A stretch of DNA of 64,000 bases from Gemmatimonadota bacterium (GCA_029863245.1 JAOTVV010000014.1:1-64000), one strand, 5' to 3'; counted from the first letter of the stretch, positions 32,825 to 41,973 are shown. The notes: generated from the letters alone by a model not told the origin. Made by a program: numbers and translations.

Positions 32825-35707
32825 TTACGGACGCCGATCTCCTACGAGCCGGGTCAGTGCCATCCGCGCTTCGTCGACCGGCGGCGCAAGCTCGGGGTCG
32901 CCATTGCCCCAGGCATCCACCACAATCGAGTACGCCCGAATGGCGGCCTCCCGGTTCCCCAGGCGTTCGTGCACTCGGCCGCGCTCCAGCTGGGCGACGA
33001 TGGCGTCCGCGGGCGGTGACCACTGCCGGGCGAACGGCAGGTGATCGAGCAGGTCCGCAGCCTCACGGTCCCGCCCCAGCCGGGCCAGGAGCTGCCCCCG
33101 GGTGAGCCGCTCGTAGTAGCTGTAGTATCGGTTGGGCCAGACGGGGAGTGCCTCGAACTGCCGCAGCGCGGCGAGCGTATCGCGCCGAGCCAGAGCGAGG
33201 TAGGCCCGGCTGGCTCGCGCGATGTGCTCCAAGAAGGGCACGTTCTCCGGCGACATGGTCGCAGTAACCGAGTCCCAGTACGCGACGGCCTGCTCGAGCG
33301 ACGTTGTGTCACCGTCCTCAGCCCACCACCGGTGTCCATGCAGGATCGCATAGCCGTCACGCTCCTCGAGCCAGGCACCGAACTGTGCGCGTGCCGCCTC
33401 GTGCGGCATTCCCCCGAGCAGTGCAAGCACCGCGAACAGCGCCGGCGCTCGTATCCCGATGAGCGCGTACGAGTCCTTCAGGTGCCCACGGTAGGCGAGC
33501 GCGAGTGCGAGCGATTGGCGGCCGGGCGCCGAGTCCATCGTCACCATCCACGCGCTGGCGACACGCCTGCTCGTCTCAGCCGAGTCGATCCACCACTTGA
33601 GGTCGTACCACGCCTGATAGAACCCTTCGGGCGACAACGCCTCGAGCGACCCTTGCGTGCCGGGGTCGCGGGCACGCTCGGGATCGAGCAGCGCGGCGAT
33701 CACCAAAGCCGCGTCCCGAAACACGCTCGAGTCACTGCGGGCCGCGTACTGCTCCGTGACCCGCCGGGCGGCGTCTCTGTCGCGTAGCAGGAGCGTGAGC
33801 TCGACCAGGTGGCGGTATGCTGGCACGAACGCCGAGTCGAGCGCGACCGCGCGCGTGAACGCGTCGAACGCCTGCTGGTCAGTGATGCCGACGTACGGAC
33901 CGTAATGGTACCGCGCCTCACCGAGCTCGTACCACACCTGCGGATCGGTTGGATACTGCCGAGCGCCGAACTCGAGCGTGGCGAACAACCGTCTCAACTG
34001 GGTCCAGCTGGTCGAGTCACCGGCGAACTGGGTCAAGGCGCCGCTGATCGAATCGGCCGCGATGAGGAGGCTCTCGCGACGCGCCAGCCCGTGATTGAGC
34101 TGGCCGGCCCGAAGCAGCGAGGGGACGAAGTCCGGGTCGAAATCGAGTGTCCACCCGCTGACCGTGGCTCGCCGACTGTACGCCAGCGCAAACGTACTGT
34201 CCAGCTCGAGTGCCCGGGTGTAGTACGATTCCGCCGAGTCCAGGCTGAAGCTCCGGTAGTGCCGCTCGCCCTGCAAAAAGGCCTTGAGGGCCCCAGGCGA
34301 GGACGAGCCGAGTGAGGCGAGCCGCCATCCGCTGAGGCCGCGGGTGCGGCTCAGATCACCCATCAGGTGCACCGCGAGCGAGTCGGCCAGTCGGTCGATG
34401 CGATCGGCACGGTCACGGAGATCGAACTCGGCAATCGTCCGGTTCTGGGCAACATCCAGCAGCGTGGCGAACGCGCGGGCCGAATCGACCCCGGCGCCGA
34501 CCACCCGTCCGTACAACACGAGCCCCGCTCCGAGATCCGAACCCATTGACGCGGCGGAGACGACATCGGCTCGGCCCTCCCAATTCCTGACCACCGCCGA
34601 CGGCGGGACGGCACGGAGGGGACCCGCTCCGTCGAGGGCTGCCGCGAGTAGGTCGACCAGCCCCTCGCTCCATGTCGCGAGCTCGGGATCCAGGACATCG
34701 AACGGCGCGATGGCGATGACGTTGGGATCGAGCTCCGGTCCCGAGCGTGATCGCGCCATGATGGTGGCGGCGACGGCGGCCGCGAGCACCGCCAGCGCGG
34801 CAATCGCGAAATACCTGCGGCGGTGCCGCCGAGCCGGCGCCGGGACCGCTGGGGCGGGTGCAGTGCCGGTCCCCCCCAAGGCCGCCAACAACTCGTCGGC
34901 GCTGGAGAATCGGCGCTCGCGTGACTGCGCCAACGCCGTGATGAGGATGCGCTCGACCCTATCGGGCAAGCCGTCCAGCCGCTCGCGATCCTCGGGCGCG
35001 GCATCCGCGATCCGACCCGTATCGAGCGTGCTCCCGTCGAGCCATCGCCCGGGCGGTTTGCCCAGCAGCATCTCGTGCAGCACGCACCCCAACCCGTAGA
35101 TGTCGGAACGCCCGTCGAGGTCATCGCCGCCGGCAGCCTGCTCGGGACTCATGTACCCCAGGGTACCGAGCCCGAATCCGGATGTGGTCAGGCCCGCACC
35201 GCCAGCGGCACTGATGGCACGGGCGATACCGAAATCCGCGACCACCGCGACGCCACCGGAGAACAGGATATTCTCTGGCTTGATGTCGCGGTGGACGACA
35301 CCCTGCTGGTGCGCGTAGCTCAACGCCGTTGCCACCTCGCGGCTGATGCGCAGCGCCTCGTCGAGCGTCGGGCGTCGCTCGTGGTTGAGCCGCCAGCGTA
35401 ACGACTTGCCCTCGATAAACGGCATCGTGAAGTACACGAAGCCATCGGCCTGCCCCGAGTCGTAGACGGGAACGACGTGCGGGTGACTCAGCTTGGACGC
35501 GATGGAGATCTCGCGCAGGAAGCGTTCGACGCCGAGCTCCGCCGCGATCTCCGGACGCATCACTTTGATCGCCACCTGCCGGTCGTGCTTGAGGTCCTGG
35601 GCGAGGTAGACGGTGGCCATGCCACCGCTCCCGATCTCGTGTTGGATGCGGTACCGGTCGGCGAGTGCGGCTTCGAGACCATCTGAGTGCTTGAGCATCA
35701 TCCCCAT
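32825..35707 (-). CDS. Membrane Ser/Thr protein kinase with TPR-like sensor domain
   Basis: 960 residues. Kinase domain about 19-275: glycine loop IGSGGMATVYLA, Lys48 in VAIKVM, catalytic Asp141 in HRDIKPEN and Asp158 in ADFG. One transmembrane helix (about 297-318, YFAIAALAVLAAAVAATIMA) separates it from a 640-residue extracytoplasmic region. That region starts with an adenylate-cyclase-associated-like segment (NVIAIAPFDVLDPELATWSE) and continues as helical TPR-like repeats (ALKAFLQGERHYRSFSLDSA, ESYYTRALELDSTFALAYSR). This layout is typical of Gemmatimonadota kinases. It phosphorylates Ser/Thr in response to an unknown signal. A GGCGGTTA array lies 52 bp upstream. Confidence 0.9.
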   Translation of the reverse strand: MGMMLKHSDGLEAALADRYRIQHEIGSGGMATVYLAQDLKHDRQVAIKVMRPEIAAELGVERFLREISIASKLSHPHVVPVYDSGQADGFVYFTMPFIEGKSLRWRLNHERRPTLDEALRISREVATALSYAHQQGVVHRDIKPENILFSGGVAVVADFGIARAISAAGGAGLTTSGFGLGTLGYMSPEQAAGGDDLDGRSDIYGLGCVLHEMLLGKPPGRWLDGSTLDTGRIADAAPEDRERLDGLPDRVERILITALAQSRERRFSSADELLAALGGTGTAPAPAVPAPARRHRRRYFAIAALAVLAAAVAATIMARSRSGPELDPNVIAIAPFDVLDPELATWSEGLVDLLAAALDGAGPLRAVPPSAVVRNWEGRADVVSAASMGSDLGAGLVLYGRVVGAGVDSARAFATLLDVAQNRTIAEFDLRDRADRIDRLADSLAVHLMGDLSRTRGLSGWRLASLGSSSPGALKAFLQGERHYRSFSLDSAESYYTRALELDSTFALAYSRRATVSGWTLDFDPDFVPSLLRAGQLNHGLARRESLLIAADSISGALTQFAGDSTSWTQLRRLFATLEFGARQYPTDPQVWYELGEARYHYGPYVGITDQQAFDAFTRAVALDSAFVPAYRHLVELTLLLRDRDAARRVTEQYAARSDSSVFRDAALVIAALLDPERARDPGTQGSLEALSPEGFYQAWYDLKWWIDSAETSRRVASAWMVTMDSAPGRQSLALALAYRGHLKDSYALIGIRAPALFAVLALLGGMPHEAARAQFGAWLEERDGYAILHGHRWWAEDGDTTSLEQAVAYWDSVTATMSPENVPFLEHIARASRAYLALARRDTLAALRQFEALPVWPNRYYSYYERLTRGQLLARLGRDREAADLLDHLPFARQWSPPADAIVAQLERGRVHERLGNREAAIRAYSIVVDAWGNGDPELAPPVDEARMALTRLVGDRRP

Positions 35708-35758
35708 TCGGCGTCAAACTCCCCAATGAATAGGGACCGGGGAGAGTGCCGTCTAGGG

Positions 35759-35802
35759 AGCGGTTGAGCGGCTAGGCGGTTGAGCGGTTAGGCGGTTTGA
35801 AC
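35759..35802 (+). repeat. GGCGGTTA octamer array 2
   Basis: Five degenerate octamers (AGCGGTTG, AGCGGCTA, GGCGGTTG, AGCGGTTA, GGCGGTTT) between a truncated RND gene and the start of the kinase gene. The plus strand reads GGCGGTT, so relative to the minus-strand kinase it reads CCGCC. Confidence 0.85.
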
Positions 35803-35804
35803 GG

Positions 35805-35825
35805 TGCACCTTGCACCTTGCACCC
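35805..35825 (+). repeat. TGCACCT tandem heptamer, three copies
   Basis: TGCACCT TGCACCT TGCACCC immediately after octamer array 2. A separate short tandem repeat in the same spacer. Confidence 0.7.
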
Positions 35826-35851
35826 TACGCCCTCTCTCCTTCTGCGCTTTG

Positions 35852-36905
35852 CTAGCCCAGTGCCGGCTCTCCGACGACCGTAGCGGGAACGGCCTGCCGC
35901 CGGCTCACCCGCTTGCCGAGCCACGCCTGGAAGGAATCCAGATAGGTGTAGATCACGGGCGTCACGTACAGCGTCACGATCTGCGAGACGAACAACCCGC
36001 CTACGACGGCGATGCCCAGCGGGCGGCGCGCTTCGGCGCCCGCGCCCCACCCGATCGCGATCGGCAGGGTCGCCATCAGCGCGCATACCGTGGTCATCAT
36101 GATCGGCCGAAACCGGATCAGGCTGGCCTCGGCGATCGCCTCCGCCGCCGACTTCCCGTCGGTGCGCTGCACGTCCAGCGCGAAGTCGATCATCATGATC
36201 CCGTTCTTCTTCACCAGTCCCACGAGCAGGATCAGGCCGACGTAGGAGTACAGGTTGAGGTCCGTGCGGAAGATCAACAGCGTGAGCAGCGCGCCGAAGA
36301 CTGCGAACGGCAGGGCGGAGAGAATGGTCAACGGATGGATGAAGCTCTCGTACAACACGCCCAGCACCAGGTAGATGACCAGGATCGCCACGATCAGAAG
36401 GAAGAGCAGGCCGGACTGGGACTGCTGGAACGCCTGCGCCGTTCCCGAGAAGCCCGCCGTGATCGTGGACGGCAGCACCTGACCCGCCAGACGCCGGACC
36501 GACGCCACGCCATCCCCCAGCGAGACCCCCTCTGCCAGGTTGAACGACAGCGTGACCGACGGGAGCTGGCCTGAGTGGTTGACCGTCTGGGGCCCCAGGA
36601 TCGGCGTCACGGTCGCCACCGCGCCGAGGGGCACCAATGCGCCGGTGCGCGATCGGACGTGGAGCAGATTGATGGCGGAGGGATCGCGCTGAAATTCGGG
36701 CAGCAGCTCGAGCACCACGGGATAGTCGTTGCTGGTGCCCAGGATGGTCGAGATCTGGCGCGACCCGAACGCGTTGTACAGCGCGTTCTGCACCTGGCTG
36801 ATGTTGAGCCCGAGCGCCGCCGCTCGGTCCCGGTCCACGTCGATCCGCAGCTGCGGACTGCGCAACTGGAGGTCACTGGAGACATCACGGATCTGCGGGA
36901 GCTTG
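35852..36905 (-). pseudogene. Truncated RND (AcrB-like) efflux pump, C-terminal third only
   Basis: About 350 codons of clear AcrB-type sequence, starting abruptly at KLPQIRDVSSDLQLRSPQLR (porter subdomain). Next come FQQSQSGLLFLLIVAILVIY, GILYESFIHPL-like GVLYESFIHPLTILSALP, the TM-helix motif GLVKKNGIMMIDFA and ARRPLGIAVVGGL. A complete pump has about 1040 residues, so the first two thirds, including TM1-6 and the TM4 proton-relay Asp pair, are missing. The frame stays open 5-prime only into unrelated sequence that is antisense to the lipoprotein gene at 36936. The break is near 36905. The fragment is unlikely to work as a pump. Confidence 0.85.
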
Positions 36906-36935
36906 GTGCATCGCCACGATCGGAGGGCCGTCCCA

Positions 36936-37352
36936 ATGCGTAGCGCACTCATAGCATCGATGCCCAGCCTGCTCGTCGCGATGTCTTGCGCCACGGTCGG
37001 GGGACTCCGCACCGAGCCGCTCGACCGAGGTGTCGCTCGTCGATATTCTGCCCCGTTCGATTCCGTGATGACCGTCGTGCCCGCCGCCGTGGTTTCCGCG
37101 GGCCTCGACCTCAAGGAGTCGCAATGCTACGGTGACTCCCTCTGTGTTGTGATCGGCACCGAAGGCATGACTGTCGGTCCATCGGGCAACATGGGGAGTA
37201 TGGCGCGAGTCGTCGTGGAGGCAACAGGAGACGCCACCATCATCCGCGTGCTCAGTCGCCGCCGGATGGCGAACCAGGTGGCCGCAAAGGAAGACTACTC
37301 GCTCGAGATCCTCAGCCAGATCGAAGCGAGGCTTGGTCTGCCGCACCTGTAG
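36936..37352 (+). CDS. Small putative lipoprotein
   Basis: 138 residues from ATG 36936 with GGAGGG upstream. Lipoprotein-like signal (SALIASMPSLLVAMSC, Cys about 18), then a compact mature domain (VSAGLDLKESQCYGDSLCVV, ARVVVEATGDATIIRVLSRR, EILSQIEARLGLPHL). No family recognised. It begins about 30 bp from the RND break point on the opposite strand, so its arrival may have caused the truncation. Convergent with the kinase gene at 37414. Confidence 0.6.
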   Translation: MRSALIASMPSLLVAMSCATVGGLRTEPLDRGVARRYSAPFDSVMTVVPAAVVSAGLDLKESQCYGDSLCVVIGTEGMTVGPSGNMGSMARVVVEATGDATIIRVLSRRRMANQVAAKEDYSLEILSQIEARLGLPHL

Positions 37353-37413
37353 GCGTGGACGGCGCCGCGCGCAGCAGCGCCGGTCGAGCGCTCACCCTCC
37401 TGGGTCCCGCCGG

Positions 37414-38931
37414 CTACTCCGGCCCCCCGGTGGCCACCACGTGACCGGTGAGCCGGTCCAGCAGCGCCCGAAGCTTCGCTCGGCGCGCCTTGGCGCTCCG
37501 GCGCAGAAAGAAGACGGCCCCTCCCCCGGCCAGGCCGAGCGCGGGCAGGATCACGGGCGGCGCCCCGGTGCTGCCTACGAACGTGGCGAGCACTCCGGCC
37601 ATCACCAACCCGACCCCGACGGAGGCGGCGACGGTCATCGTGTGGTCCTCCGAAACCATGATCTTGGTCCGACCCGAGCGCGGGCTCACCTGCACCTTGG
37701 CCGAGCCGCCGGCCCGCTTTGCCTCGTCGCCGACGGCCGACGCCCACGAGAACACGCCCGGAAGCGCGGCCTGGATCACGCCCGACTGGCCCATGGTCTC
37801 CTGGACGATGTCGAGCAGCACCGGGAATTCGCGCTCGGGCACCACGCCCGCGACCGTACGGGACACCTGCCAGCCGGTTGGCACGCCCAGGATGCGTGAC
37901 GTGGTTGCGGCCACCGGCTGCTCCAGCGCGTCCGCCGCCGCCATCACGTGCCGCGACGGGATGTCGACCTCGGCCGCCATGCGTTTGATGCCGGTGAGGG
38001 AGAAGTCCTCAGTCGCCGCGGGCTCGGCGGCTTCGAGCGAGGCCGCCCGCCGCAAGAGGTCCTTGGCCTCGGTGTCGCTGTACCGCCGGGCCGGCGGCGT
38101 GGGTGCCGTCAAGGCGTGGAACAGCTCGTTCGGCGTGCGGAACCGCTTCTCCGGATCGATCGCCATCGCGCTGACCAGCGCCCGCTCCACCGAATCGGGC
38201 AACTCGGCGAGGCGCGCGCGCTGCGCCGGCGGCGCGCGCAGGAACCGTCCCTGCTCCAGCTCCTCGTACGACAGCCAGCGCGACGGGACGCCGCCCGCCA
38301 ACATCTCGTAGATCACGCACGCCAGGCTGTACACGTCGGTACGCTGGTTCACGTCGGTCCCACCCGCCGCCTGCTCGGGACTCATGTACCCCGGCGTGCC
38401 GATGGCCACCCCGGTCCGGGTGAGCGGCTCGTCACTCGCGCTGGAGACGGCCTTGGCGATCCCAAAGTCGGTGACCAGCGCGTGCCCTTCGGAGAGGAGC
38501 ACGTTCTCGGGCTTCACGTCGCGATGCACCACACCCTGCCGGTGCCCGTAGCTCAGCGCGTCGGCCACGTCCTCCGCAATGGCCAGCGCCTCGCTGAGCG
38601 GGATCGTCCCCTCGCGGTTGAGCTTCGCCCGCAGCGACTCACCCACCACGAACGGCATCACGTAGTAGAGCAGCCCGTCGGCCACGCCCGAGTCGTAGAG
38701 CGGGAGGATGTGGGGATGCGACAGGTTGGCGGTGACGCGGATCTCGTGCAGGAACCGCTCCGCCCCCAGCACGGCGGCCAAGTCGGGCCGCACGACCTTG
38801 ATGGCCACGTTGCGCTGGTGCCGCTGATCCGCCGCGAGGTACACGGTGGCCATGCCGCCACGACCGACCGCACGGTCAACGCGGTAGCGGCTCGCGAGGG
38901 CCTTCTGGAGACGTTCGAGCTCGGCTGTCAT
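37414..38931 (-). CDS. Ser/Thr protein kinase with C-terminal membrane helices
   Basis: 505 residues. Kinase domain about 17-275: VGRGGMATVYLA, Lys45 in VAIKVV, Asp138 in HRDVKPEN and Asp155 in TDFG. A helical linker with YSDTEAKDLLRRAASLEAAE follows. Near the end are two hydrophobic segments (SVGVGLVMAGVLATFVG and PPVILPALGLAGGGAVFFL, about 430-475). The cytoplasmic tail is basic (RRSAKARRAKLRALLDRL). Unlike the other two kinases it has no TPR region. A GGCGGTTA array begins 15 bp upstream of the start. Confidence 0.88.
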   Translation of the reverse strand: MTAELERLQKALASRYRVDRAVGRGGMATVYLAADQRHQRNVAIKVVRPDLAAVLGAERFLHEIRVTANLSHPHILPLYDSGVADGLLYYVMPFVVGESLRAKLNREGTIPLSEALAIAEDVADALSYGHRQGVVHRDVKPENVLLSEGHALVTDFGIAKAVSSASDEPLTRTGVAIGTPGYMSPEQAAGGTDVNQRTDVYSLACVIYEMLAGGVPSRWLSYEELEQGRFLRAPPAQRARLAELPDSVERALVSAMAIDPEKRFRTPNELFHALTAPTPPARRYSDTEAKDLLRRAASLEAAEPAATEDFSLTGIKRMAAEVDIPSRHVMAAADALEQPVAATTSRILGVPTGWQVSRTVAGVVPEREFPVLLDIVQETMGQSGVIQAALPGVFSWASAVGDEAKRAGGSAKVQVSPRSGRTKIMVSEDHTMTVAASVGVGLVMAGVLATFVGSTGAPPVILPALGLAGGGAVFFLRRSAKARRAKLRALLDRLTGHVVATGGPE

Positions 38932-38945
38932 GGCGGGGAGAAAGA

Positions 38946-38997
38946 TAGGCGGTTTGACGGTTAGGCGGTTAGGCGGGTAGGCGGTTGAGCGGTTGGG
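38946..38997 (+). repeat. GGCGGTTA octamer array 3
   Basis: About six octamers (GGCGGTTT, GACGGTTA, GGCGGTTA, GGCGGGTA, GGCGGTTG, AGCGGTTG) just upstream of the kinase gene. In the kinase coding direction it reads CCGCC. Confidence 0.85.
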
Positions 38998-39116
38998 AGA
39001 TTGGTCAGACCGTCAAGATTCGGGGGATGCAGAAGCCACCCCCGCGCGCTCTTTCGGTACTCGGCCAGCCGAGCGTATGATGTATGGTGGTGGCGCGCCA
39101 CGAGGAGAGCGTCACC

Positions 39117-39491
39117 ATGCCAGTCACGGCCCGACTCTCGCAGAAGTTTTATGAGCGACTCGGTGAGGACCTCGCCCAGGAGCTCGTGGATTGGTTCAAT
39201 GCCGTGGACGCTACCTATCGGGCAGACTTGCGCGAGCTCAACGAGCTGAACTTCCAGCGGGTCGACGCCAAGGTGGAGCAGCGACTGGCCGAGCTGCGCG
39301 CGCATCTCGATTCTGGCTGGGAACGGCGGTTGGCGAAGTTGGACGTCAAGTGGGAGCAACGCATCGGCCGGCTCGAGACCACCTTCGAGCGCCGCATGGG
39401 CGCATCGACCACCAGTCTCATCAAGTGGATGTTCGGCTTCTGGGCTCTCACCCTCAGCGCGCTGGCCGGAATCCTTTTCTACCTGCGCTAG
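39117..39491 (+). CDS. Coiled-coil protein with C-terminal membrane anchor
   Basis: 124 residues from ATG 39117 with GAGGAGAG upstream. A long amphipathic coiled coil (about residues 20-95, with repeated EL/RL heptads such as RLAELRAHLDSGWERRLAKL) is followed by one C-terminal membrane helix (LIKWMFGFWALTLSALAGILF). The layout recalls DUF1640/CCDC90-type tail-anchored coiled-coil proteins. Function unknown. Confidence 0.65.
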   Translation: MPVTARLSQKFYERLGEDLAQELVDWFNAVDATYRADLRELNELNFQRVDAKVEQRLAELRAHLDSGWERRLAKLDVKWEQRIGRLETTFERRMGASTTSLIKWMFGFWALTLSALAGILFYLR

Positions 39492-39520
39492 CCGTGCCGG
39501 TGCGGCGCCCCCGCCCGAGT

Positions 39521-39539
39521 CCCGCCCCGAAAGGGCGGG
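39521..39539. terminator. Short GC hairpin between convergent genes
   Basis: CCCGCCC / GGGCGGG stem with CGAAA loop. No T-tract, so termination strength is doubtful. Confidence 0.5.
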
Positions 39540-39569
39540 CATTGCCTACGCTTGCGTCCTCGCGACGGG

Positions 39570-39956
39570 CTACGACCCGACCGTGAACCTCGCGGTCGCC
39601 AGCACCGTCCCGGCCACGTCCCGAACCTCGACCCGCCACTCTCCAGCCCACTCGGGCGGGATCGACTTGGTGCTCCACGTCCGCCATGGCGACCCGCCGA
39701 CGTTGAGACTCACCGGATACTCGTTCTCGCCTTGAATCCAGACGTGTTGGATGGTGGTGCCAGCGGCACCGGTGACCGCGGTCCAGCAGGCCACCTGACC
39801 GACGTCGGCCGGAAACGCCGATGCGGTGTCGACCGGCATTCGATCCACGACGGAACGGGCGACGGCGATGTCGACGGTGACGGGCTTCTCCTGTGCCCCC
39901 AAGGGTGAGGCGAGGCCGGTCGCGAAAACCAGGATGGGAACGAGAGCGCGGGACAT
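39570..39956 (-). CDS. Secreted DUF2914-type protein
   Basis: 128 residues from ATG 39956 (signal MSRALVPILVFATGLASPLGA). The mature part has the DUF2914 pattern: a Cys/Trp core (QVACWTAVTGAAGTTIQHVW), WRTWSTKSIPPEWAGEWRVE and a final ATARFTV beta-sandwich strand. This small domain is found in secreted proteins and in kinase or peptidase tails; its function is not known. Confidence 0.7.
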   Translation of the reverse strand: MSRALVPILVFATGLASPLGAQEKPVTVDIAVARSVVDRMPVDTASAFPADVGQVACWTAVTGAAGTTIQHVWIQGENEYPVSLNVGGSPWRTWSTKSIPPEWAGEWRVEVRDVAGTVLATARFTVGS

Positions 39957-40010
39957 CGTGGCACTCCGTGGAAGGGAATGCTGCAATCTAGCGTCGCGAC
40001 CCGGTGGGTG

Positions 40011-40083
40011 TGCGGTTAGGCGACTAAGGGGTTAGAGAGTCTAACCGCCCAACCACCTAACCGCCTAACCGCCTAACCGCCTT
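40011..40083. repeat. GGCGGTTA octamer arrays 4a and 4b in inverted orientation
   Basis: GCGGTTAGGCGACTAAGGGG (40013-40032) is followed after a few bases by five reversed copies, CTAACCGCCC AACCACCTAA and on (40041-40083). The two halves can pair. The right half abuts the stop codon of the minus-strand gene at 40082 and the left half lies upstream of the DUF2914 gene. Confidence 0.85.
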
Positions 40084-40486
40084 ACATCGCCGGACCGTGC
40101 GTCTGAGCCGGCTCCTGCTTTGCAGCAAACCGGAAATAGCCGAACCCGATCGCGAGCACCAGATAAATCGCGACCGTGGACCAGCCGAGCGCGTTCACGA
40201 TGCCGCCGAGCTGGGCAATCAGGGCGATGACGAACCCCACGCCGTCCCCAACGAAGAGGGCGAGCAGGATCGCACGCCTGGCCTCGGAATCCGGTGCGTT
40301 CCGCGCGACCCATGTCAGGACGGCGAAGCCGAGAAGCGCGGCTCCAAACAGCTGCGCCACATACTCGAGAGTGGCTCCGACTTCGGGACTGTAAAACGAC
40401 GTGACCTGGCCCGGGGCGAGAACGAACCCGAGTCCAAACACGACGGCGACGATCGCGTTCACGATCATCAGTGCGCTGAGCTGCAT
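40082..40486 (-). CDS. Four-helix integral membrane protein
   Basis: 134 residues, four predicted membrane helices (IVNAIVAVVFGLGFVLAPG, YVAQLFGAALLGFAVLTWVA, AILLALFVGDGVGFVIALIA, STVAIYLVLAIGFGYF). The length and pattern are like small DUF4345-type membrane proteins, but the match is not specific. The stop codon adjoins the octamer array. Confidence 0.65.
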   Translation of the reverse strand: MQLSALMIVNAIVAVVFGLGFVLAPGQVTSFYSPEVGATLEYVAQLFGAALLGFAVLTWVARNAPDSEARRAILLALFVGDGVGFVIALIAQLGGIVNALGWSTVAIYLVLAIGFGYFRFAAKQEPAQTHGPAM

Positions 40487-40787
40487 TGGGCGCCTCCTTG
40501 GCTCGACCGGGTGGATACCGATCTCATTAGATCGCTTCCCGGTCGCGTCGTCGGGCGGGCGTCAGACTGCGGCGTCTCCTGCGGCGGCGGAGGCCGGAAG
40601 GCCACCGACGGAATGCTGATGTCCGCCAAGCTATAGCCTGAGCAAAGCTGCGCAAGCCTCGAACCATCGAGCTGCATTCCTTCGTCGAAGCTCACGGGTC
40701 GCGGCTCGCTGCCCCCCGCTCTTGCGCCGTGACCCCGGCCGTCCGAGCATGCTCTCTGTGGGGGCGTATCAGGGTGCTGGAGGGAGC
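40487..40787. other. Divergent spacer, no gene seen
   Basis: 301 bp between divergent genes. Nothing beyond presumed promoters, which were not located. Confidence 0.5.
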
Positions 40788-41762
40788 ATGACCGAGCGAG
40801 AACGATTTCGACGCCTCATGCGAGGAGAAGCGGTCGATCGGCCTCCGCTCCTCGAAGAAGGCGTGCGGAAGACCGTGCTTCGACGGTGGCACGACGAGGG
40901 CCTGCCAACCGGCATGACCCATGTGACCCAGTTCGGCCTCACCCCGCACGAGAACCTCGGCCCCGACCTCACCTACGCCAATCGCTATTTCGGCCGCCTG
41001 TTCGACCTGCCGGCGCGCGACTACCACCGGGCATTCAGCGTCTCACGGCGGCGGTTCCCTCACGACTGGCGCCGCACCGCCAAGCGCATCGAAGAGCGCG
41101 AGCACATCGTCTGCATCTCGGCGTCCCGCGGGTTCTTTCAGGCGCTGGGCGTTGGCGACTGGCCGACCCTGGAGCAGGTCTTGCTCGCCACGCGCGAGCG
41201 TCCTGCGAGCGTGCGCGATCGCTTGGACATGTACGGCGACTTCTGCGCCAGGATGCTGGACTTGACCCTCGATGATGTCGATCCCGAGTTCATCTATCTG
41301 AGCGAACCCATCTCCGACAACGCGGGACCGCTGATCTCGCCCGCCATGTTCAGCGAGTTCATGCTCCCGGTATACGAGAAGATCATCGCCGTCGCTCACC
41401 GCCACGGATGCGACAACATCCTGGTCACCACGTACGGCAATTCGGCACGCCTATTCCCGGCCATGATCGAGGCGGGCGTCACGATGCTGTGGCTCGCCGA
41501 GGCGCCCGACGTGCCGGAGCTGGACTACCGCGCGCTGCGCCGCCAGTTCGGCCCCACGCTTGGGCTGATCGGCGGCATTCCGCTCGACATCTTGGGTGAC
41601 GCGCCGATCGAGCGCATCGCGGACCGGCTCCAAGCGATCGTTCCGCCACTGCTCAGTGAGGGACGCTACATCCCCCTGGCCGGCGGAAGGGTGCGGGCGG
41701 GCGTGTCCTGGGCCGCGTACCGACGCTACCGGGAGGTGCTAGCGGAGATGTTAGGCGGTTAG
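40788..41762 (+). CDS. Uroporphyrinogen decarboxylase (URO-D) superfamily protein
   Basis: 324 residues from ATG 40788 with GGAGGGAG upstream. It opens MTERERFRRLMRGEAVDRPP, the usual start of URO-D superfamily methyltransferase-like members. It keeps the TIM-barrel pattern (FIYLSEPISDNAGPLISPAM, FSEFMLPVYEKIIAVAH, LGLIGGIPLDILGD). The haem-pathway HemE catalytic signatures are not obvious. This subgroup (MtaA/MtbA- or CmuA-like relatives) often serves corrinoid-dependent methyl transfer. That would fit the corrinoid operon 4 kb downstream, although it is not in the same operon. The last codons (MLGG) and stop are encoded by the octamer array. Confidence 0.75.
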   Translation: MTERERFRRLMRGEAVDRPPLLEEGVRKTVLRRWHDEGLPTGMTHVTQFGLTPHENLGPDLTYANRYFGRLFDLPARDYHRAFSVSRRRFPHDWRRTAKRIEEREHIVCISASRGFFQALGVGDWPTLEQVLLATRERPASVRDRLDMYGDFCARMLDLTLDDVDPEFIYLSEPISDNAGPLISPAMFSEFMLPVYEKIIAVAHRHGCDNILVTTYGNSARLFPAMIEAGVTMLWLAEAPDVPELDYRALRRQFGPTLGLIGGIPLDILGDAPIERIADRLQAIVPPLLSEGRYIPLAGGRVRAGVSWAAYRRYREVLAEMLGG

Positions 41763-41802
41763 GCGGTTAGGCGGTTGGGCGGTTAGACGGTTAGGCGGTT
41801 GG
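41751..41802 (+). repeat. GGCGGTTA octamer array 5
   Basis: Six to seven nearly perfect octamers (TTAGGCGG three times, TTGGGCGG, TTAGACGG, TTAGGCGG) beginning inside the last codons of the URO-D-like gene. It reads GGCGGTTA in that gene's coding direction. Confidence 0.9.
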
Positions 41803-41863
41803 GGATCCCCCACTCGTCGGCAGCCTTGCCCCAATCCAACGATTCGTTAACCAGGGTAACCTC

Positions 41864-41890
41864 CAATCCCGACTCTGGCATTCGGGATTG
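41864..41890. repeat. 9-bp perfect inverted repeat
   Basis: CAATCCCGA - 9 nt - TCGGGATTG in the leader region 84 bp upstream of the frameshifted lipoprotein gene. Could be a terminator-like or leader hairpin; there is no T-tract. Confidence 0.5.
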
Positions 41891-41973
41891 CCCCTCACAT
41901 ATTGGATTCCCGTGATACCACCCACCGACCGGCGGTGAGCCCGGACCCTTGAGCCAGGAGGCCCGAAACACCT

